From: Klebsiella aerogenes
Lineage (GTDB): Bacteria > Pseudomonadota > Gammaproteobacteria > Enterobacterales > Enterobacteriaceae
Assembly (NCBI GenBank): GCA_029027985.1
Contig: CP119076.1
Coordinates: 806,001-870,000, forward strand
Reading direction: 5' to 3'
Length of the DNA: 64,000 nt
In this document: positions 1 to 8,594 of the stretch, one piece after another
Layout of the letters: the number at the start of each line of letters is the position of its first letter
How positions within the stretch are numbered: position 1 is the stretch's first letter
Translations under genes and position numbers: made by a program
Notes under the pieces: generated by a model
Databases searched by the model: none
The model's input: the letters and a program-made list of their open reading frames with translations, nothing else
Told to the model about the DNA's origin: nothing

Positions 1-1
1 T

Positions 2-538
2 GCGGCGGCGGAAATTAAAGCCGGTTCAGTGGTGACCGCGATGACCCGCAACGGTCGCGAGTTTGGCATTCGCGTTAGCGGTACCGGCGACCGCTGGTTT
101 ACCGCGCCGGTGAATACGCCGCAGGGGCTGTTCTTCACCGGCTACAGTCAGGCCGACGCCAACCCGGATATCGGCGATAGCGCGATTACCGAAACGCTGG
201 GGATCGGCGGGGCGGCGATGATTGCCGCCCCGGGCGTCACGCGCTTTGTCGGCGCAGGTGGAATGGGCGCTGCGCTGGAGACCTCGGAAGAGATGTCTGA
301 AATTTACCTCGCCAACAACCCGCTGTTCCAGATCCCTTCCTGGGATTTCAAGGGCGCCTGTCTGGGGCTGGATGTTCGTCGGGTCGTGGAGACTGGTATC
401 ACGCCGCTTATCAATACCGGGATCGCCCATCGCGAAGCGGGTATTGGTCAGGTTGGGGCGGGAACCGTCCGGGCGCCGTTGTTGTGCTTTGAGAAAGCGC
501 TGGAAGCGCTGGCGGAACTGCACCATATCACCGCCTGA
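2..538 (+). CDS. ylbE: YlbE/AllG (DUF1116), C-terminal part, cut by window edge
   Basis: The reading frame is open from base 2, so only about the last 178 residues of a roughly 420-residue protein are present. The sequence matches the C-terminal part of the DUF1116 family (E. coli YlbE/YahG), with the conserved stretches GDSAITETLGIGG, APGVTRFVGAGGMG and NTGIAHREAGIGQVGAG. In E. coli, fdrA-ylbE-ylbF were reported as the three subunits of oxamate carbamoyltransferase (renamed allFGH), the last step of anaerobic allantoin breakdown. The next gene, ylbF, follows after 40 nt and an allS-type regulator comes after that, so the same role is likely here. The upstream fdrA partner would lie outside the window. 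Confidence 0.85.
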   Translation, partial: AAAEIKAGSVVTAMTRNGREFGIRVSGTGDRWFTAPVNTPQGLFFTGYSQADANPDIGDSAITETLGIGGAAMIAAPGVTRFVGAGGMGAALETSEEMSEIYLANNPLFQIPSWDFKGACLGLDVRRVVETGITPLINTGIAHREAGIGQVGAGTVRAPLLCFEKALEALAELHHITA

Positions 539-578
539 TTGGAAAAAGGGGCGGCCTCGCCGCCCCGGAGTCACCGCG

Positions 579-1412
579 ATGAAAACGATCAACGCACTTG
601 CCTGCACGGGCCTTGAGCAGCTGGCGGACGGCGTGTGGCAACGCCATAGCCAATTTTCGCAGGCGATCAATTTTTGCCACGCCGATGGCTCCCTGCTGAC
701 GTTATTCCGCTATGGCAAAGGGATAGGTCCGACGGGCATTCTGATGAGCAGCGCGCAGTTTGCACGGCTGGGGCATCTGACGCGGCTGGTCAAACACGGG
801 GCGTTACTGTGGGGGGCGGGCGTGCTGATTCGTCCACGCCGGACGCTCAAATTACCTCTCCACACCGGCAATGCGCTCCCTCTCGATCTTTCTGCTTATT
901 CCCACTCCAGCGGGCTGTGCGGCGCGCTCAATCAGCCACTGGCGGATATGCCGTTTTATTCATCATTAGTCAGCGAGCTTGAGCGTTGGTACCGCGGCGA
1001 GCGTCCGGACTGGCGCTGGCTTATCGGCAACGGGCCGGGATTAACCCCCAGCGGCGATGATATGCTTGCCGGGATGTTGGCGGCGCTGCACGGCGCGGGG
1101 TTTTCCTGCTGCCTGAAATCATTTATCCCCCCGGCGGATCAACTTGTGTCGCTGACAACTTCGGTAAGCTGTAGCTACCTGAATAGCGCCAGACGGGGCG
1201 AGTTTTCGCTACCGGTCGTTAAAGTGATGCGCGGGCTGCAGTCGACAAGCGATCCGCAGCGGGCTATTCAGCGCTTGCTGGCGGTTGGCCATACTTCAGG
1301 CGCTGATACGCTACTGGGAATTGCATTCGCGCAGCATTGGTTACAGAAAGTGGACTCAAGGAGAATGCATGCTCGATCAGGAAACCATCCGCACGTTTAT
1401 TCAGGTCGCTGA
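579..1412 (+). CDS. ylbF: YlbF/AllH (DUF2877) protein
   Basis: This 277-residue protein belongs to the DUF2877 family. The conserved core NGPGLTPSGDDMLAGML lies near residues 150-166. The E. coli homologue YlbF (271 residues) is reported as a subunit of oxamate carbamoyltransferase together with FdrA and YlbE. The ATG at 579 is chosen because a GGAG ribosome-binding site lies nine bases upstream and because it follows ylbE closely. The 3' end overlaps the start of the LysR gene by 44 nt, so the two are probably translationally coupled. Carbamate kinase (ybcF/allK), which follows ylbF in E. coli, is not present between ylbF and the regulator. Confidence 0.83.
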   Translation: MKTINALACTGLEQLADGVWQRHSQFSQAINFCHADGSLLTLFRYGKGIGPTGILMSSAQFARLGHLTRLVKHGALLWGAGVLIRPRRTLKLPLHTGNALPLDLSAYSHSSGLCGALNQPLADMPFYSSLVSELERWYRGERPDWRWLIGNGPGLTPSGDDMLAGMLAALHGAGFSCCLKSFIPPADQLVSLTTSVSCSYLNSARRGEFSLPVVKVMRGLQSTSDPQRAIQRLLAVGHTSGADTLLGIAFAQHWLQKVDSRRMHARSGNHPHVYSGR

Positions 1413-2301
1413 GACCGGAAGTTTTTCCCGCGCGGCCAGCACGCTGCATAAAACGCCCGCGGCGATTAGCTATCGCATCAAAACGCTGGAAGAGCAGGTG
1501 GGGACGCAGCTCTTTTTGCGAACGACCCGCTCGGTGAGCCTGACGCTGGCCGGGCAGCATCTGCTTGAGCATTGCCGACAGTGGCTTAACTGGCTCGACG
1601 TGATGCCCGATGAACTCCAGCAAATTAATGCCGGTGTGGAAAGGCAGGTCAATATCGTTATCAATAACCTGCTGTATCAACCGCAAACCGCCGCGGATCT
1701 GCTGACCTGGCTGCATCAGCAGTTTCCCTTTACCCGCTTTCAGATTTCCCGCCAGGTCTATATGGGCGTCTGGGATTCGCTGTTATATGACGATTTCCAA
1801 CTGGCGATTGGCGTCACCGGCTCGGAATCGCTGTCGAACAATATCTCCTTATTGCCGCTCGGTGATATTCGCTGGCAGTTTGTGGTGGCGCAGAACCATC
1901 CGCTTGCCAATCACCCCGCCGCGGTGCTGTCTGATGATATGCTGCGTCGCTATCCAGCGATCAATATCGAGGATACGTCGCGGACGCTAACCCGCCGCGT
2001 CGCCTGGCTGCTCAATGGGCAAAAAGAAATTAAGGTGCCGGACCTCAGCACCAAGCTGGCCTGTCATCTCAGCGGCCTGGGGGTGGGTTTTTTACCGGAA
2101 CGGATGTGTCGTTCTTACCTGGAGTCCGGGGCGCTGGTGGCCCGTGCGGTCGCCAATGCCCGCCAGCCTTCTCCGCTCTCCGTTGCGTGGAAAAACGCCG
2201 GTAGCGGCAAAGTAGTCAGTGAAATCGCCCGGAAGTTTGAACACAAAGACGTGTTAGTCAGCGGATTTTTGCGGATGGTGGATTGTCCTGCGCAAGCGTG
2301 A
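1369..2301 (+). CDS. allS: LysR-family regulator AllS-like
   Basis: This is a 310-residue LysR-type transcription factor. The N-terminal winged helix-turn-helix covers about residues 1-60 (FIQVAETGSFSRAASTLHKT), followed by a periplasmic-binding-protein-like effector domain. It closely resembles E. coli AllS over its whole length, for example RQVNIVINNLLYQPQ and RQVYMGVWDSLLY. AllS activates the allantoin/ureidoglycolate operon under anaerobic conditions. The ATG at 1369 is preceded by AAGGAG with a five-base spacer. It sits at the end of the ylbE-ylbF genes and overlaps ylbF, unlike in E. coli, where allS lies apart and is divergent from allA. Confidence 0.82.
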   Translation: MLDQETIRTFIQVAETGSFSRAASTLHKTPAAISYRIKTLEEQVGTQLFLRTTRSVSLTLAGQHLLEHCRQWLNWLDVMPDELQQINAGVERQVNIVINNLLYQPQTAADLLTWLHQQFPFTRFQISRQVYMGVWDSLLYDDFQLAIGVTGSESLSNNISLLPLGDIRWQFVVAQNHPLANHPAAVLSDDMLRRYPAINIEDTSRTLTRRVAWLLNGQKEIKVPDLSTKLACHLSGLGVGFLPERMCRSYLESGALVARAVANARQPSPLSVAWKNAGSGKVVSEIARKFEHKDVLVSGFLRMVDCPAQA

Positions 2302-2430
2302 AACAACATTGCTTTCATCTGGATCAGATTGAGAAATGGCATCTTCGGTGGTTTTTGTTTACCTTTAAAAGGTCATTTTCGTGAGAATGATCTCATTTGC
2401 TTTTTTTTGATATGACCCAAGGATTACTAA

Positions 2431-3288
2431 ATGGAAGATTTGAACGTTGTCGATAGCATCAACCACGCCGGCACGTGGCTGGCGCGCAACCAGGAGTTGC
2501 TGCTGAGCTATGCCGTCAACATCGTAGCGGCTATCGTTATCCTGATCATCGGTATGATCGTGGCGCGCATTGTCTCTAATACCGTCAACCGCCTGATGCT
2601 GGCGCGTAAGATTGATGCCACTGTTGCCGATTTCCTCTCCGCGCTGGTGCGCTATGCGATTATCGCCTTTACGCTGATTGCCGCACTGGGCCGCGTAGGC
2701 GTACAGACGGCCTCGGTGATCGCCGTACTCGGCGCCGCCGGTTTGGCCGTTGGTCTGGCGTTGCAGGGATCGTTGTCAAACCTTGCGGCAGGCGTGCTGC
2801 TGGTGATGTTCCGTCCGTTCCGCGCTGGCGAATACGTCGATCTCGGCGGCATCGCAGGTACCGTGCAGAACGTGCAGATTTTCTCCACCACCCTGCGTAC
2901 CGTCGATGGCAAAATCGTGGTCGTGCCGAATGCCAAAATCATCGCTGGCAATATCATTAACTTCTCCCGTGAACCGGCGCGCCGTAATGAGTTTATTATC
3001 GGTGTTCCTTACACTGCCGATATCGATAAGGTGAAACAGTTACTGACCGCCATTATCGAATCTGATGACCGTATCCTGCGTGACCGTGAAATGACCGTTC
3101 GTCTGAATGAACTGGGGGCTTCATCGGTAAACTTCGTGGTGCGCGTGTGGAGCAAAAGCGGTGATCTGCAAAACGTGTATTGGGATGTGCTGGAGCGTAT
3201 TAAGCGCGATTTTGACGCCAACGGCATCAGTTTCCCGCATCAGCAGATGGATGTGCATATGGTTACCCCGCAGCAAAAAGCGCAGTAA
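2431..3288 (+). CDS. mscS: Small-conductance mechanosensitive channel MscS
   Basis: This 285-residue inner-membrane channel opens under membrane tension to release solutes during hypo-osmotic shock. It has three N-terminal transmembrane helices (about residues 28-56, 68-90 and 95-127). The pore-lining TM3 is rich in Gly/Ala ([22 protein letters not shown]), and the soluble beta and alpha/beta cytoplasmic domains follow ([17 protein letters not shown]). Length and sequence agree with E. coli MscS (286 residues). It is a single gene with its own upstream region of 129 nt after allS and a strong hairpin terminator after it. The upstream region holds an imperfect palindrome, TGAG-AATGAT-CTCA, at 2382-2395 whose role is unknown. 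Confidence 0.96.
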   Translation: MEDLNVVDSINHAGTWLARNQELLLSYAVNIVAAIVILIIGMIVARIVSNTVNRLMLARKIDATVADFLSALVRYAIIAFTLIAALGRVGVQTASVIAVLGAAGLAVGLALQGSLSNLAAGVLLVMFRPFRAGEYVDLGGIAGTVQNVQIFSTTLRTVDGKIVVVPNAKIIAGNIINFSREPARRNEFIIGVPYTADIDKVKQLLTAIIESDDRILRDREMTVRLNELGASSVNFVVRVWSKSGDLQNVYWDVLERIKRDFDANGISFPHQQMDVHMVTPQQKAQ

Positions 3289-3306
3289 TTTTTTCTGTTA
3301 TTGAGT

Positions 3307-3332
3307 AAGACCGGCGCTGCCGGTCTTTTTTT
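3307..3332 (+). terminator. Rho-independent terminator of mscS
   Basis: A nine-base-pair perfect stem, AAGACCGGC / GCCGGTCTT, with a three-base loop is followed by a run of T. It lies 18 nt after the mscS stop codon. Confidence 0.9.
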
Positions 3333-3399
3333 GCCTGCAATATTAGTCTTACTTATTAATGATTAAAATTATCAATTTCCGCTAATGATTTGATCGCGC

Positions 3400-3405
3400 T
3401 ATATT
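3400..3405 (+). promoter_or_regulatory. Putative -10 box of argO
   Basis: TATATT lies 34 nt upstream of the argO start codon, in a very AT-rich stretch (about 3345-3400). No good -35 is seen at the right distance. That fits the known dependence of argO on the activator ArgP, whose gene lies two genes downstream on the other strand. The exact start site is inferred only. Confidence 0.4.
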
Positions 3406-3439
3406 CTTCGGCATGAACGAGCTAACCGGAAAATAAGAA

Positions 3440-4081
3440 ATGCTATCGTATTACTTTCAAGGGCTTGCCTTGGGCGCAGCGATGATTCTGCCGCTTGGGC
3501 CGCAAAACGCCTTCGTGATGAATCAGGGGATCCGTCGGCAGTACCATTTAATGATTGCGCTACTGTGCGCGCTCAGCGATCTGGTATTAATCTGCGCCGG
3601 TATTTTCGGCGGTAGCGCGTTGCTGATGCAGTCGCCGTGGCTGCTGGCGCTGGTGACCTGGGGCGGTGTCGCCTTCTTGCTATGGTACGGCTTCGGCGCG
3701 TTGAAAACGGCAATGAGCGACAATCTCGAACTGGCCAGCGCCGAGGTGATGAAACAAGGGCGCTGGAAAATTATCGTCACCATGCTGGCGGTGACCTGGC
3801 TGAATCCGCATGTTTATCTCGATACCTTCGTGGTGCTGGGGAGCCTTGGCGGCCAGCTGGCGGTCGAACCGAAGCGCTGGTTCGCGCTGGGCACGATTAG
3901 CGCCTCGTTTTTATGGTTCTTCGGTCTGGCGCTGCTGGCGGCGTGGCTGGCGCCGCGTTTGCGCACCGCGCGGGCGCAGCGGATCATCAATATTCTCGTC
4001 GGGCTGGTGATGTGGTTTATCGCCCTACAGTTGGCGAAAGATGGCCTGCAACATATCCAGATGCTTATCAACCAGGCTTAG
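3440..4081 (+). CDS. argO: Arginine exporter ArgO
   Basis: This 213-residue LysE-family exporter of L-arginine (and canavanine) in the inner membrane has about six hydrophobic helices. It matches E. coli ArgO almost residue for residue at the N-terminus ([20 protein letters not shown]). The glycine/proline-rich first helix with LPLGPQNAF is the family signature, and the aspartate in [10 protein letters not shown] is conserved. In E. coli, transcription is activated by ArgP with arginine and blocked by lysine, and Lrp also acts. The argP gene is retained nearby at 4989-5882, as in E. coli. Confidence 0.95.
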   Translation: MLSYYFQGLALGAAMILPLGPQNAFVMNQGIRRQYHLMIALLCALSDLVLICAGIFGGSALLMQSPWLLALVTWGGVAFLLWYGFGALKTAMSDNLELASAEVMKQGRWKIIVTMLAVTWLNPHVYLDTFVVLGSLGGQLAVEPKRWFALGTISASFLWFFGLALLAAWLAPRLRTARAQRIINILVGLVMWFIALQLAKDGLQHIQMLINQA

Positions 4082-4166
4082 TCCGATGGACTTTCTGCGC
4101 GTAAGCGCTAAGCTAGCTGGCATGCGTCCTTAACATGGGCGAACTAAGCAAGATGGAGAAACGACA

Positions 4167-4934
4167 GTGAAGTTAAAAGTCTTAGCCCTGGCGGCAGCAC
4201 TCGGATTCAGCACGATGGCGGTACAGGCAAATGAATTGCCCGATGGCCCGCATATTGTGACTTCAGGCACAGCAAGCGTTGACGCGGTTCCGGATATCGC
4301 CACTCTGGCGATTGAGGTTAATGTGGCGGCAAAAGATGCGGCATCAGCGAAAAAACAGGCTGACGACCGCGTGGCGCAGTACCTTTCTTTCCTCGAAAAG
4401 AACGGCATTGCGAAAAAAGATATCAGCTCGGCGAACCTGCGTACCCAGCCTGATTACGACTATCAGAATGGGAAAAGCATTCTGAAAGGCTATCGCGCGG
4501 TGCGCACCGTGGAAGTCACGCTGCGTCAGCTCGAAAAACTTAACGGTCTGCTGGACGGCGCTCTGAAGGCGGGTCTTAACGAAATTCGTTCTGTTTCGCT
4601 GGGCGTGGCGCAACCTGACGCCTACAAAGATAAAGCGCGTAAAGCGGCGATCGACGACGCGGTGCATCAGGCGCAGGAGCTGGCCGCAGGCTTCCACAGC
4701 AAGCTGGGCCCGGTCTATAGCGTGCGTTACCATGTCTCCAATTATCAGCCGAGCCCGATGGTTCGTATGATGAAGGCCGCTGACGCCGCGCCGGTCTCCG
4801 CGCAGGAAACCTACGAGCAGGCGACTATCCAGTTTGATGACCAGGTTGACGTGGTCTTTGAACTGCAGCCTGCACAGGCCGCTGCGCCAGCCGCGTCGGA
4901 GAAACCTGCCGAAGCGCCGAAACCGGCTCAGTAA
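4167..4934 (+). CDS. yggE: Periplasmic SIMPL-domain protein YggE
   Basis: This 255-residue protein has a clear Sec signal peptide (residues 1-22, cleavage after VQA) and then a SIMPL/DUF541 domain covering most of the mature chain. The last 25 residues are Ala/Pro/Glu-rich and look disordered. E. coli YggE (246 residues) has been linked to lower oxidative stress, but its biochemical role is unclear. The gene stands alone between argO and the convergent argP and shares a bidirectional terminator with argP. Confidence 0.93.
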   Translation: MKLKVLALAAALGFSTMAVQANELPDGPHIVTSGTASVDAVPDIATLAIEVNVAAKDAASAKKQADDRVAQYLSFLEKNGIAKKDISSANLRTQPDYDYQNGKSILKGYRAVRTVEVTLRQLEKLNGLLDGALKAGLNEIRSVSLGVAQPDAYKDKARKAAIDDAVHQAQELAAGFHSKLGPVYSVRYHVSNYQPSPMVRMMKAADAAPVSAQETYEQATIQFDDQVDVVFELQPAQAAAPAASEKPAEAPKPAQ

Positions 4935-4947
4935 GCCGTCGCGACAA

Positions 4948-4977
4948 AAAAGCCACTTCAGTGAAGTGGCTTTTTTT
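4948..4977. terminator. Bidirectional terminator between yggE and argP
   Basis: The stem AGCCACTTC / GAAGTGGCT with a three-base loop is flanked by A-run and T-run on its two sides, so it can stop transcripts from both convergent genes. Confidence 0.88.
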
Positions 4978-4988
4978 ATGCCTGTCGT

Positions 4989-5882
4989 TTAATCCTGGCG
5001 CAGCACCTTGTGGCCGTAATCGATCAGCGCGTCGGTCACCCGGCGCATCATGCGGCTTTCCGGCGCGAAGCGGTGCCAGTACAGCATGCGGCGTTGGAAC
5101 AGACCTGGCGTCAGGTCGATAAGCTCGCCGCTCTTGAGTTCTTTTTCAATCTGTAGATGCGGGATCATACAGCAGGTGGTGCCCTGACGCGCCAGCTGCA
5201 CGAAGGCTTCTGACGAGTTGACGATATGGCAGGGCACGCTGCCAGGCGGCAGATCGAAGTTTTGTTGCAGGAACGCCTGGTGCATATCGTCCAGATGATC
5301 AAAAGCGACCACCGGCGCTTTCAGCAGCGCCGAACGCGTGACGCCGTTAGGGAAGTAGCGTTCTGCAAACCCCTTTGAGGCAACGAACAGGTAATCCAGC
5401 GCGCCGAGTTGATCGACGAGGCAGCTTGGCAGCGCCTGCGGCTGAATACTCACCGCGCCGACCACTTCTCCGCGGCGCAGGCGCTCCTGGGTGCGGGTTT
5501 CATCTTCCACCTGCAGATTGAGGCGAATAGGGGAGTCGGATAGCACGTTGGCCAGCGCCGGCAGCAACCAGGTCGCCAGGCTGTCGGCGTTGACCGCCAG
5601 CGACAGCAGCAGCGGCGTGGAGCCGGTTTGTTCATCGCCCAGCCACTCCTCTTCCAGCAGCTCAACCTGGCGCAACAGGGCTAACAGCTTTTGCCCTTGT
5701 TCGGTCGGACGCGGCGGCACGGTACGCACCAGCAGCGGTTGGCCGAACATGTTTTCCAGCTGTTTGATACGCTGTGAGACGGCGGACTGTGTAATACATA
5801 GCTTCTGCGCGGCGCGCTCAAACCCACGTTCCCTAATCACCGCATCCAGCGCTTGTAATGTTCTGTAGTCCGGTCGTTTCAT
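4989..5882 (-). CDS. argP: LysR-family regulator ArgP (IciA)
   Basis: This 297-residue LysR-type regulator is nearly identical to E. coli ArgP. The N-terminal helix-turn-helix (about residues 18-37, [20 protein letters not shown]) is followed by the effector domain that senses arginine and lysine. It activates argO and affects lysine and nucleotide metabolism genes. A start 39 nt further upstream is open in frame, but the ATG at 5882 gives the exact N-terminus and length of the characterised protein, so it is preferred. The gene is divergent from rpiA. Confidence 0.95.
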   Translation of the reverse strand: MKRPDYRTLQALDAVIRERGFERAAQKLCITQSAVSQRIKQLENMFGQPLLVRTVPPRPTEQGQKLLALLRQVELLEEEWLGDEQTGSTPLLLSLAVNADSLATWLLPALANVLSDSPIRLNLQVEDETRTQERLRRGEVVGAVSIQPQALPSCLVDQLGALDYLFVASKGFAERYFPNGVTRSALLKAPVVAFDHLDDMHQAFLQQNFDLPPGSVPCHIVNSSEAFVQLARQGTTCCMIPHLQIEKELKSGELIDLTPGLFQRRMLYWHRFAPESRMMRRVTDALIDYGHKVLRQD

Positions 5883-5986
5883 TGTTTTGGCGTACCCCCA
5901 TAACTTTTCGTTAACCCGCACTATGACATAAATTCGTTTTTGATAAAGGCGAAAATGGTCTGCTCAGATGTGTGATCGCCATCGCA

Positions 5987-6016
5987 GGGACATTTCATCC
6001 ATCGATGTTCTATAAT
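5987..6016 (+). promoter_or_regulatory. Sigma-70 promoter of rpiA
   Basis: A perfect TATAAT at 6011-6016 is preceded, with 18 bp spacing, by the weak -35 GGGACA (5987-5992). The distance to the rpiA start codon is 33 nt. Confidence 0.6.
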
Positions 6017-6049
6017 GCGCGGTAAGTATTCACATCTCGGACGATAATC

Positions 6050-6712
6050 ATGACGCAGGATGAACTGAAAAAAGCAGTCGGCTGGGCAGCGCTGCAATAT
6101 GTACAACCAGGCACCATTGTTGGTGTCGGTACCGGCTCCACGGCGGCGCATTTTATTGATGCGCTGGGCACCATGAAAGGGCAGATCGAAGGGGCGGTCT
6201 CCAGCTCCGACGCTTCTACCGAGAAGCTGAAAAGCCTCGGTATCCCGGTGTTCGACCTCAACTCTGTTGACCGCCTGGGGATCTACGTTGACGGCGCAGA
6301 TGAAATTAACGGCCATATGCAGATGATCAAAGGCGGCGGCGCGGCGCTGACCCGCGAGAAGATCATCGCTTCGGTTGCCGATAAGTTTATCTGCATCGCC
6401 GACGCTTCCAAGCAGGTTGATATCCTCGGTAACTTCCCGCTGCCGGTGGAAGTGATCCCAATGGCGCGTAGCGCCGTCGCGCGTCAGCTGGTGAAACTGG
6501 GCGGCCGCCCGGAATATCGCCAGGGCGTGGTGACGGATAACGGCAACGTGATCCTCGATGTCCACGGTCTGGAAATCCTCGATGCTATCGCGCTGGAAAA
6601 TGCGATTAACGGCATTCCGGGCGTGGTGACCGTCGGTCTGTTCGCTAACCGCGGCGCTGACGTGGCGCTGATCGGTACCGCCGACGGCGTGCAAACCATC
6701 GTCAGCAAATAA
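6050..6712 (+). CDS. rpiA: Ribose-5-phosphate isomerase A
   Basis: This 220-residue cytosolic enzyme of the pentose phosphate pathway interconverts ribose-5-phosphate and ribulose-5-phosphate. Family motifs are present: the phosphate loop GVGTGSTA near residue 25, DGADEIN near residue 81 and [12 protein letters not shown] near residue 94, carrying the catalytic Asp, Lys and Glu. Length matches E. coli RpiA (219). It is a single-gene unit with its own promoter and terminator, between argP and serA as in E. coli. Confidence 0.97.
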   Translation: MTQDELKKAVGWAALQYVQPGTIVGVGTGSTAAHFIDALGTMKGQIEGAVSSSDASTEKLKSLGIPVFDLNSVDRLGIYVDGADEINGHMQMIKGGGAALTREKIIASVADKFICIADASKQVDILGNFPLPVEVIPMARSAVARQLVKLGGRPEYRQGVVTDNGNVILDVHGLEILDAIALENAINGIPGVVTVGLFANRGADVALIGTADGVQTIVSK

Positions 6713-6719
6713 GGCGATC

Positions 6720-6755
6720 CGGGGGAAGTTTCTCGCTTCCCCCCAAATTTTTTTC
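6720..6755 (+). terminator. Terminator of rpiA
   Basis: The stem GGGGGAAG / CTTCCCCC with a seven-base loop is followed a few bases later by seven T. It lies just after the rpiA stop codon. Confidence 0.7.
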
Positions 6756-6769
6756 TCTGGCCCAAATTT

Positions 6770-6785
6770 GGTGACTTGTGTCACA
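6770..6785. promoter_or_regulatory. Candidate CRP site upstream of serA
   Basis: GGTGA-CTTGTG-TCACA differs from the TGTGA-N6-TCACA consensus at one position. It lies about 195 bp upstream of the serA start in a 268-bp gap. In E. coli, serA is controlled by Lrp and also by cAMP-CRP, so a CRP site here is plausible. Binding is inferred. Confidence 0.5.
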
Positions 6786-6980
6786 TTTGCGTAACCTTCC
6801 TGAGTAACAATCTGCTGTTCATTCCCTTTCTGGTGTTTTGTCCTGTCTTTTCCCTCAACGTGATATTTCTTCAGGTCGGCGAGGCAAACGTTCATATTGC
6901 CGCGATAGTTTTTTTTGATATGTTGCTGGAAGAGTTTTTGTTCAGCACGACATCAGTACCAATAAAAACAGGACGGGGAA

Positions 6981-8213
6981 ATGGCTAAGGTATCACTGGA
7001 AAAAGACAAGATTAAATTTCTGCTAGTTGAAGGTGTGCATCAAAAAGCAATCGATAACCTTCGTGCGGCAGGTTACACCAACATCGAATTTCACAAAGGC
7101 GCGCTGGATAGTGAACAGCTGAAAGCGTCGATCCGTGATGCCCATTTCATCGGCCTGCGTTCCCGTACTCATCTGACTGAAGAGATCTTCGCCGCGGCGG
7201 AAAAACTGGTGGCGGTCGGCTGCTTCTGTATCGGCACCAATCAGGTTGACCTCGACGCGGCGGCAAAGCGGGGGATCCCGGTATTTAACGCCCCGTTCTC
7301 GAACACCCGTTCGGTAGCGGAGCTGGTGATCGGCGAACTGCTGCTGATGCTGCGCGGCGTGCCGGAAGCCAACGCCAAGGCGCATCGCGGCGTATGGAAT
7401 AAACTGGCGGTGGGCAGCTTTGAAGCGCGCGGCAAGAAACTGGGGATTATCGGTTATGGCCATATCGGTACCCAGCTCGGCATTCTGGCGGAATCGCTGG
7501 GAATGCATGTCTACTTCTATGACATTGAAAACAAACTGCCGCTGGGTAACGCCACGCAGGTACAGCATCTCTCCGATCTGCTGAACATGAGCGACGTCGT
7601 CAGCCTGCATGTGCCGGAAAACGCCTCCACCAAAAATATGATGGGGTCGGAAGAGCTGGCGCTGATGAAGCCGGGCGCGCTGCTGATCAACGCCTCTCGC
7701 GGCACGGTAGTGGATATTCCGGCGCTGTGCGATGCGCTGTCGCGTAAACACCTGGCCGGGGCGGCGATCGACGTCTTCCCAACCGAGCCTGCGACCAACA
7801 GCGATCCGTTCAACTCCCCGCTGTGCGAATTTGATAACGTGATCCTGACCCCGCACATCGGCGGTTCGACTCAGGAAGCGCAGGAGAATATCGGTCTGGA
7901 AGTGGCCGGTAAGCTGGCGAAGTATTCCGACAACGGTTCAACGCTGTCGGCGGTGAATTTCCCGGAGGTTTCTCTGCCGCTGCACGGCGGTCGCCGTCTG
8001 CTGCATATCCATGAAAACCGTCCAGGCATCCTCACTGCAATTAACCAGATTTTCGCCGCGCAGAATATCAACATCGCTGCCCAGTATCTGCAAACGACCC
8101 CGCAGATGGGTTACGTGGTTATTGATATCGAAGCCGACGGCGATGTCGCGCAGCAGGCGCTGCTGGCGATGAAAGCTATCCCGGGCACTATCCGCGCCCG
8201 TCTGCTGTTCTAA
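6981..8213 (+). CDS. serA: D-3-phosphoglycerate dehydrogenase SerA
   Basis: This 410-residue NAD-dependent enzyme catalyses the first step of serine synthesis (3-phosphoglycerate to 3-phosphohydroxypyruvate), the same length as E. coli SerA. The substrate-binding domain is followed by a Rossmann domain with the NAD motif GIIGYGHIGTQLG near residue 157, the catalytic Arg/Glu/His set (INASRGTVVD, TPHIGGST) and a C-terminal ACT domain (about residues 338-410, starting RRLLHIHENRPG), through which serine inhibits the enzyme. It is transcribed alone. Confidence 0.97.
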   Translation: MAKVSLEKDKIKFLLVEGVHQKAIDNLRAAGYTNIEFHKGALDSEQLKASIRDAHFIGLRSRTHLTEEIFAAAEKLVAVGCFCIGTNQVDLDAAAKRGIPVFNAPFSNTRSVAELVIGELLLMLRGVPEANAKAHRGVWNKLAVGSFEARGKKLGIIGYGHIGTQLGILAESLGMHVYFYDIENKLPLGNATQVQHLSDLLNMSDVVSLHVPENASTKNMMGSEELALMKPGALLINASRGTVVDIPALCDALSRKHLAGAAIDVFPTEPATNSDPFNSPLCEFDNVILTPHIGGSTQEAQENIGLEVAGKLAKYSDNGSTLSAVNFPEVSLPLHGGRRLLHIHENRPGILTAINQIFAAQNINIAAQYLQTTPQMGYVVIDIEADGDVAQQALLAMKAIPGTIRARLLF

Positions 8214-8227
8214 TCTTTATTGCCTCA

Positions 8228-8250
8228 CGGGCAGGTCGCGAACCTGCCCG
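8228..8250 (+). terminator. Hairpin after serA
   Basis: A perfect nine-base-pair stem, CGGGCAGGT / ACCTGCCCG, with a five-base loop lies 14 nt after serA. No long T-run follows, so it may act weakly or as an mRNA-stabilising hairpin. Confidence 0.55.
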
Positions 8251-8399
8251 CTACCCCCTGTTAACAGCCCTCTGTCTGCAATTCTCGTCCCCCGCGTACA
8301 TCCCTTTGCGAGGCTCGCCGCAAACGGTAATTAAAGCGGGGGAGGGCTGGTTGTGCCTGTTGGAAACGGACTTACGATAGGAGCGCAGCATGGGGCTGA

Positions 8400-8547
8400 A
8401 ACGGCAAAGCCCCTACCGAAGCAGGGGCTCAAAAAGGAAAGGGACGATGATGAGACTCTTCATCATGCTGCTTATCTTGTTAATCATCGCTTACCCAGCA
8501 TATTAACAGAGAGAAAGCAGGAGGGAGGTTCGCCTCCCTCACCCTTC
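8400..8547 (-). ncRNA. sib: Sib antitoxin RNA (SibC-like), antisense to ibs
   Basis: The minus strand has a good promoter: TTGACT (8577-8582), 17-bp spacer, TAAATT (8554-8559). The predicted start is near 8547. The RNA would begin with GAAGGGUGAGGGAGG and a 5' hairpin (GAGGGAGG / CCTCCCTC, 8521-8540) and end with a GCCCCT-UUCG-AGGGGC type terminator hairpin (about 8407-8429). It covers the ibs toxin frame on the other strand completely. E. coli SibC lies at the same place, between serA and fau (ygfA). The ends are predicted, not measured. Confidence 0.82.
8447..8506 (+). CDS. ibsC: Ibs-family type I toxin peptide (IbsC-like)
   Basis: This is a 19-codon frame encoding MMRLFIMLLILLIIAYPAY, a hydrophobic peptide with the typical Ibs layout: MMRL start, a Leu/Ile-rich core and a C-terminal aromatic Tyr. 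E. coli IbsC has the same length, start and end and lies at the same locus. Overexpressed Ibs peptides insert in the inner membrane and depolarise it. Translation is normally blocked by the fully overlapping antisense Sib RNA. A GGAAAGG ribosome-binding site lies just upstream. The gene is too short for most gene finders. Confidence 0.85.
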   Translation: MMRLFIMLLILLIIAYPAY

Positions 8548-8553
8548 ACCGAG

Positions 8554-8582
8554 AATTTAGGCGAAAAAAAAAGCAAAGTCAA
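8554..8582 (-). promoter_or_regulatory. Promoter of the Sib RNA
   Basis: The minus strand reads TTGACT, 17 bp, TAAATT. This near-consensus sigma-70 promoter lies just beyond the fau stop codon, so readthrough from fau would also enter the sib region. Confidence 0.75.
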
Positions 8583-8594
8583 TTACCCGCAGTC

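Noticed and set aside
5921..6895. Open frame of 324 codons on the minus strand across rpiA
   Set aside because: Antisense to rpiA, crosses its promoter and terminator, and shows no known domain.
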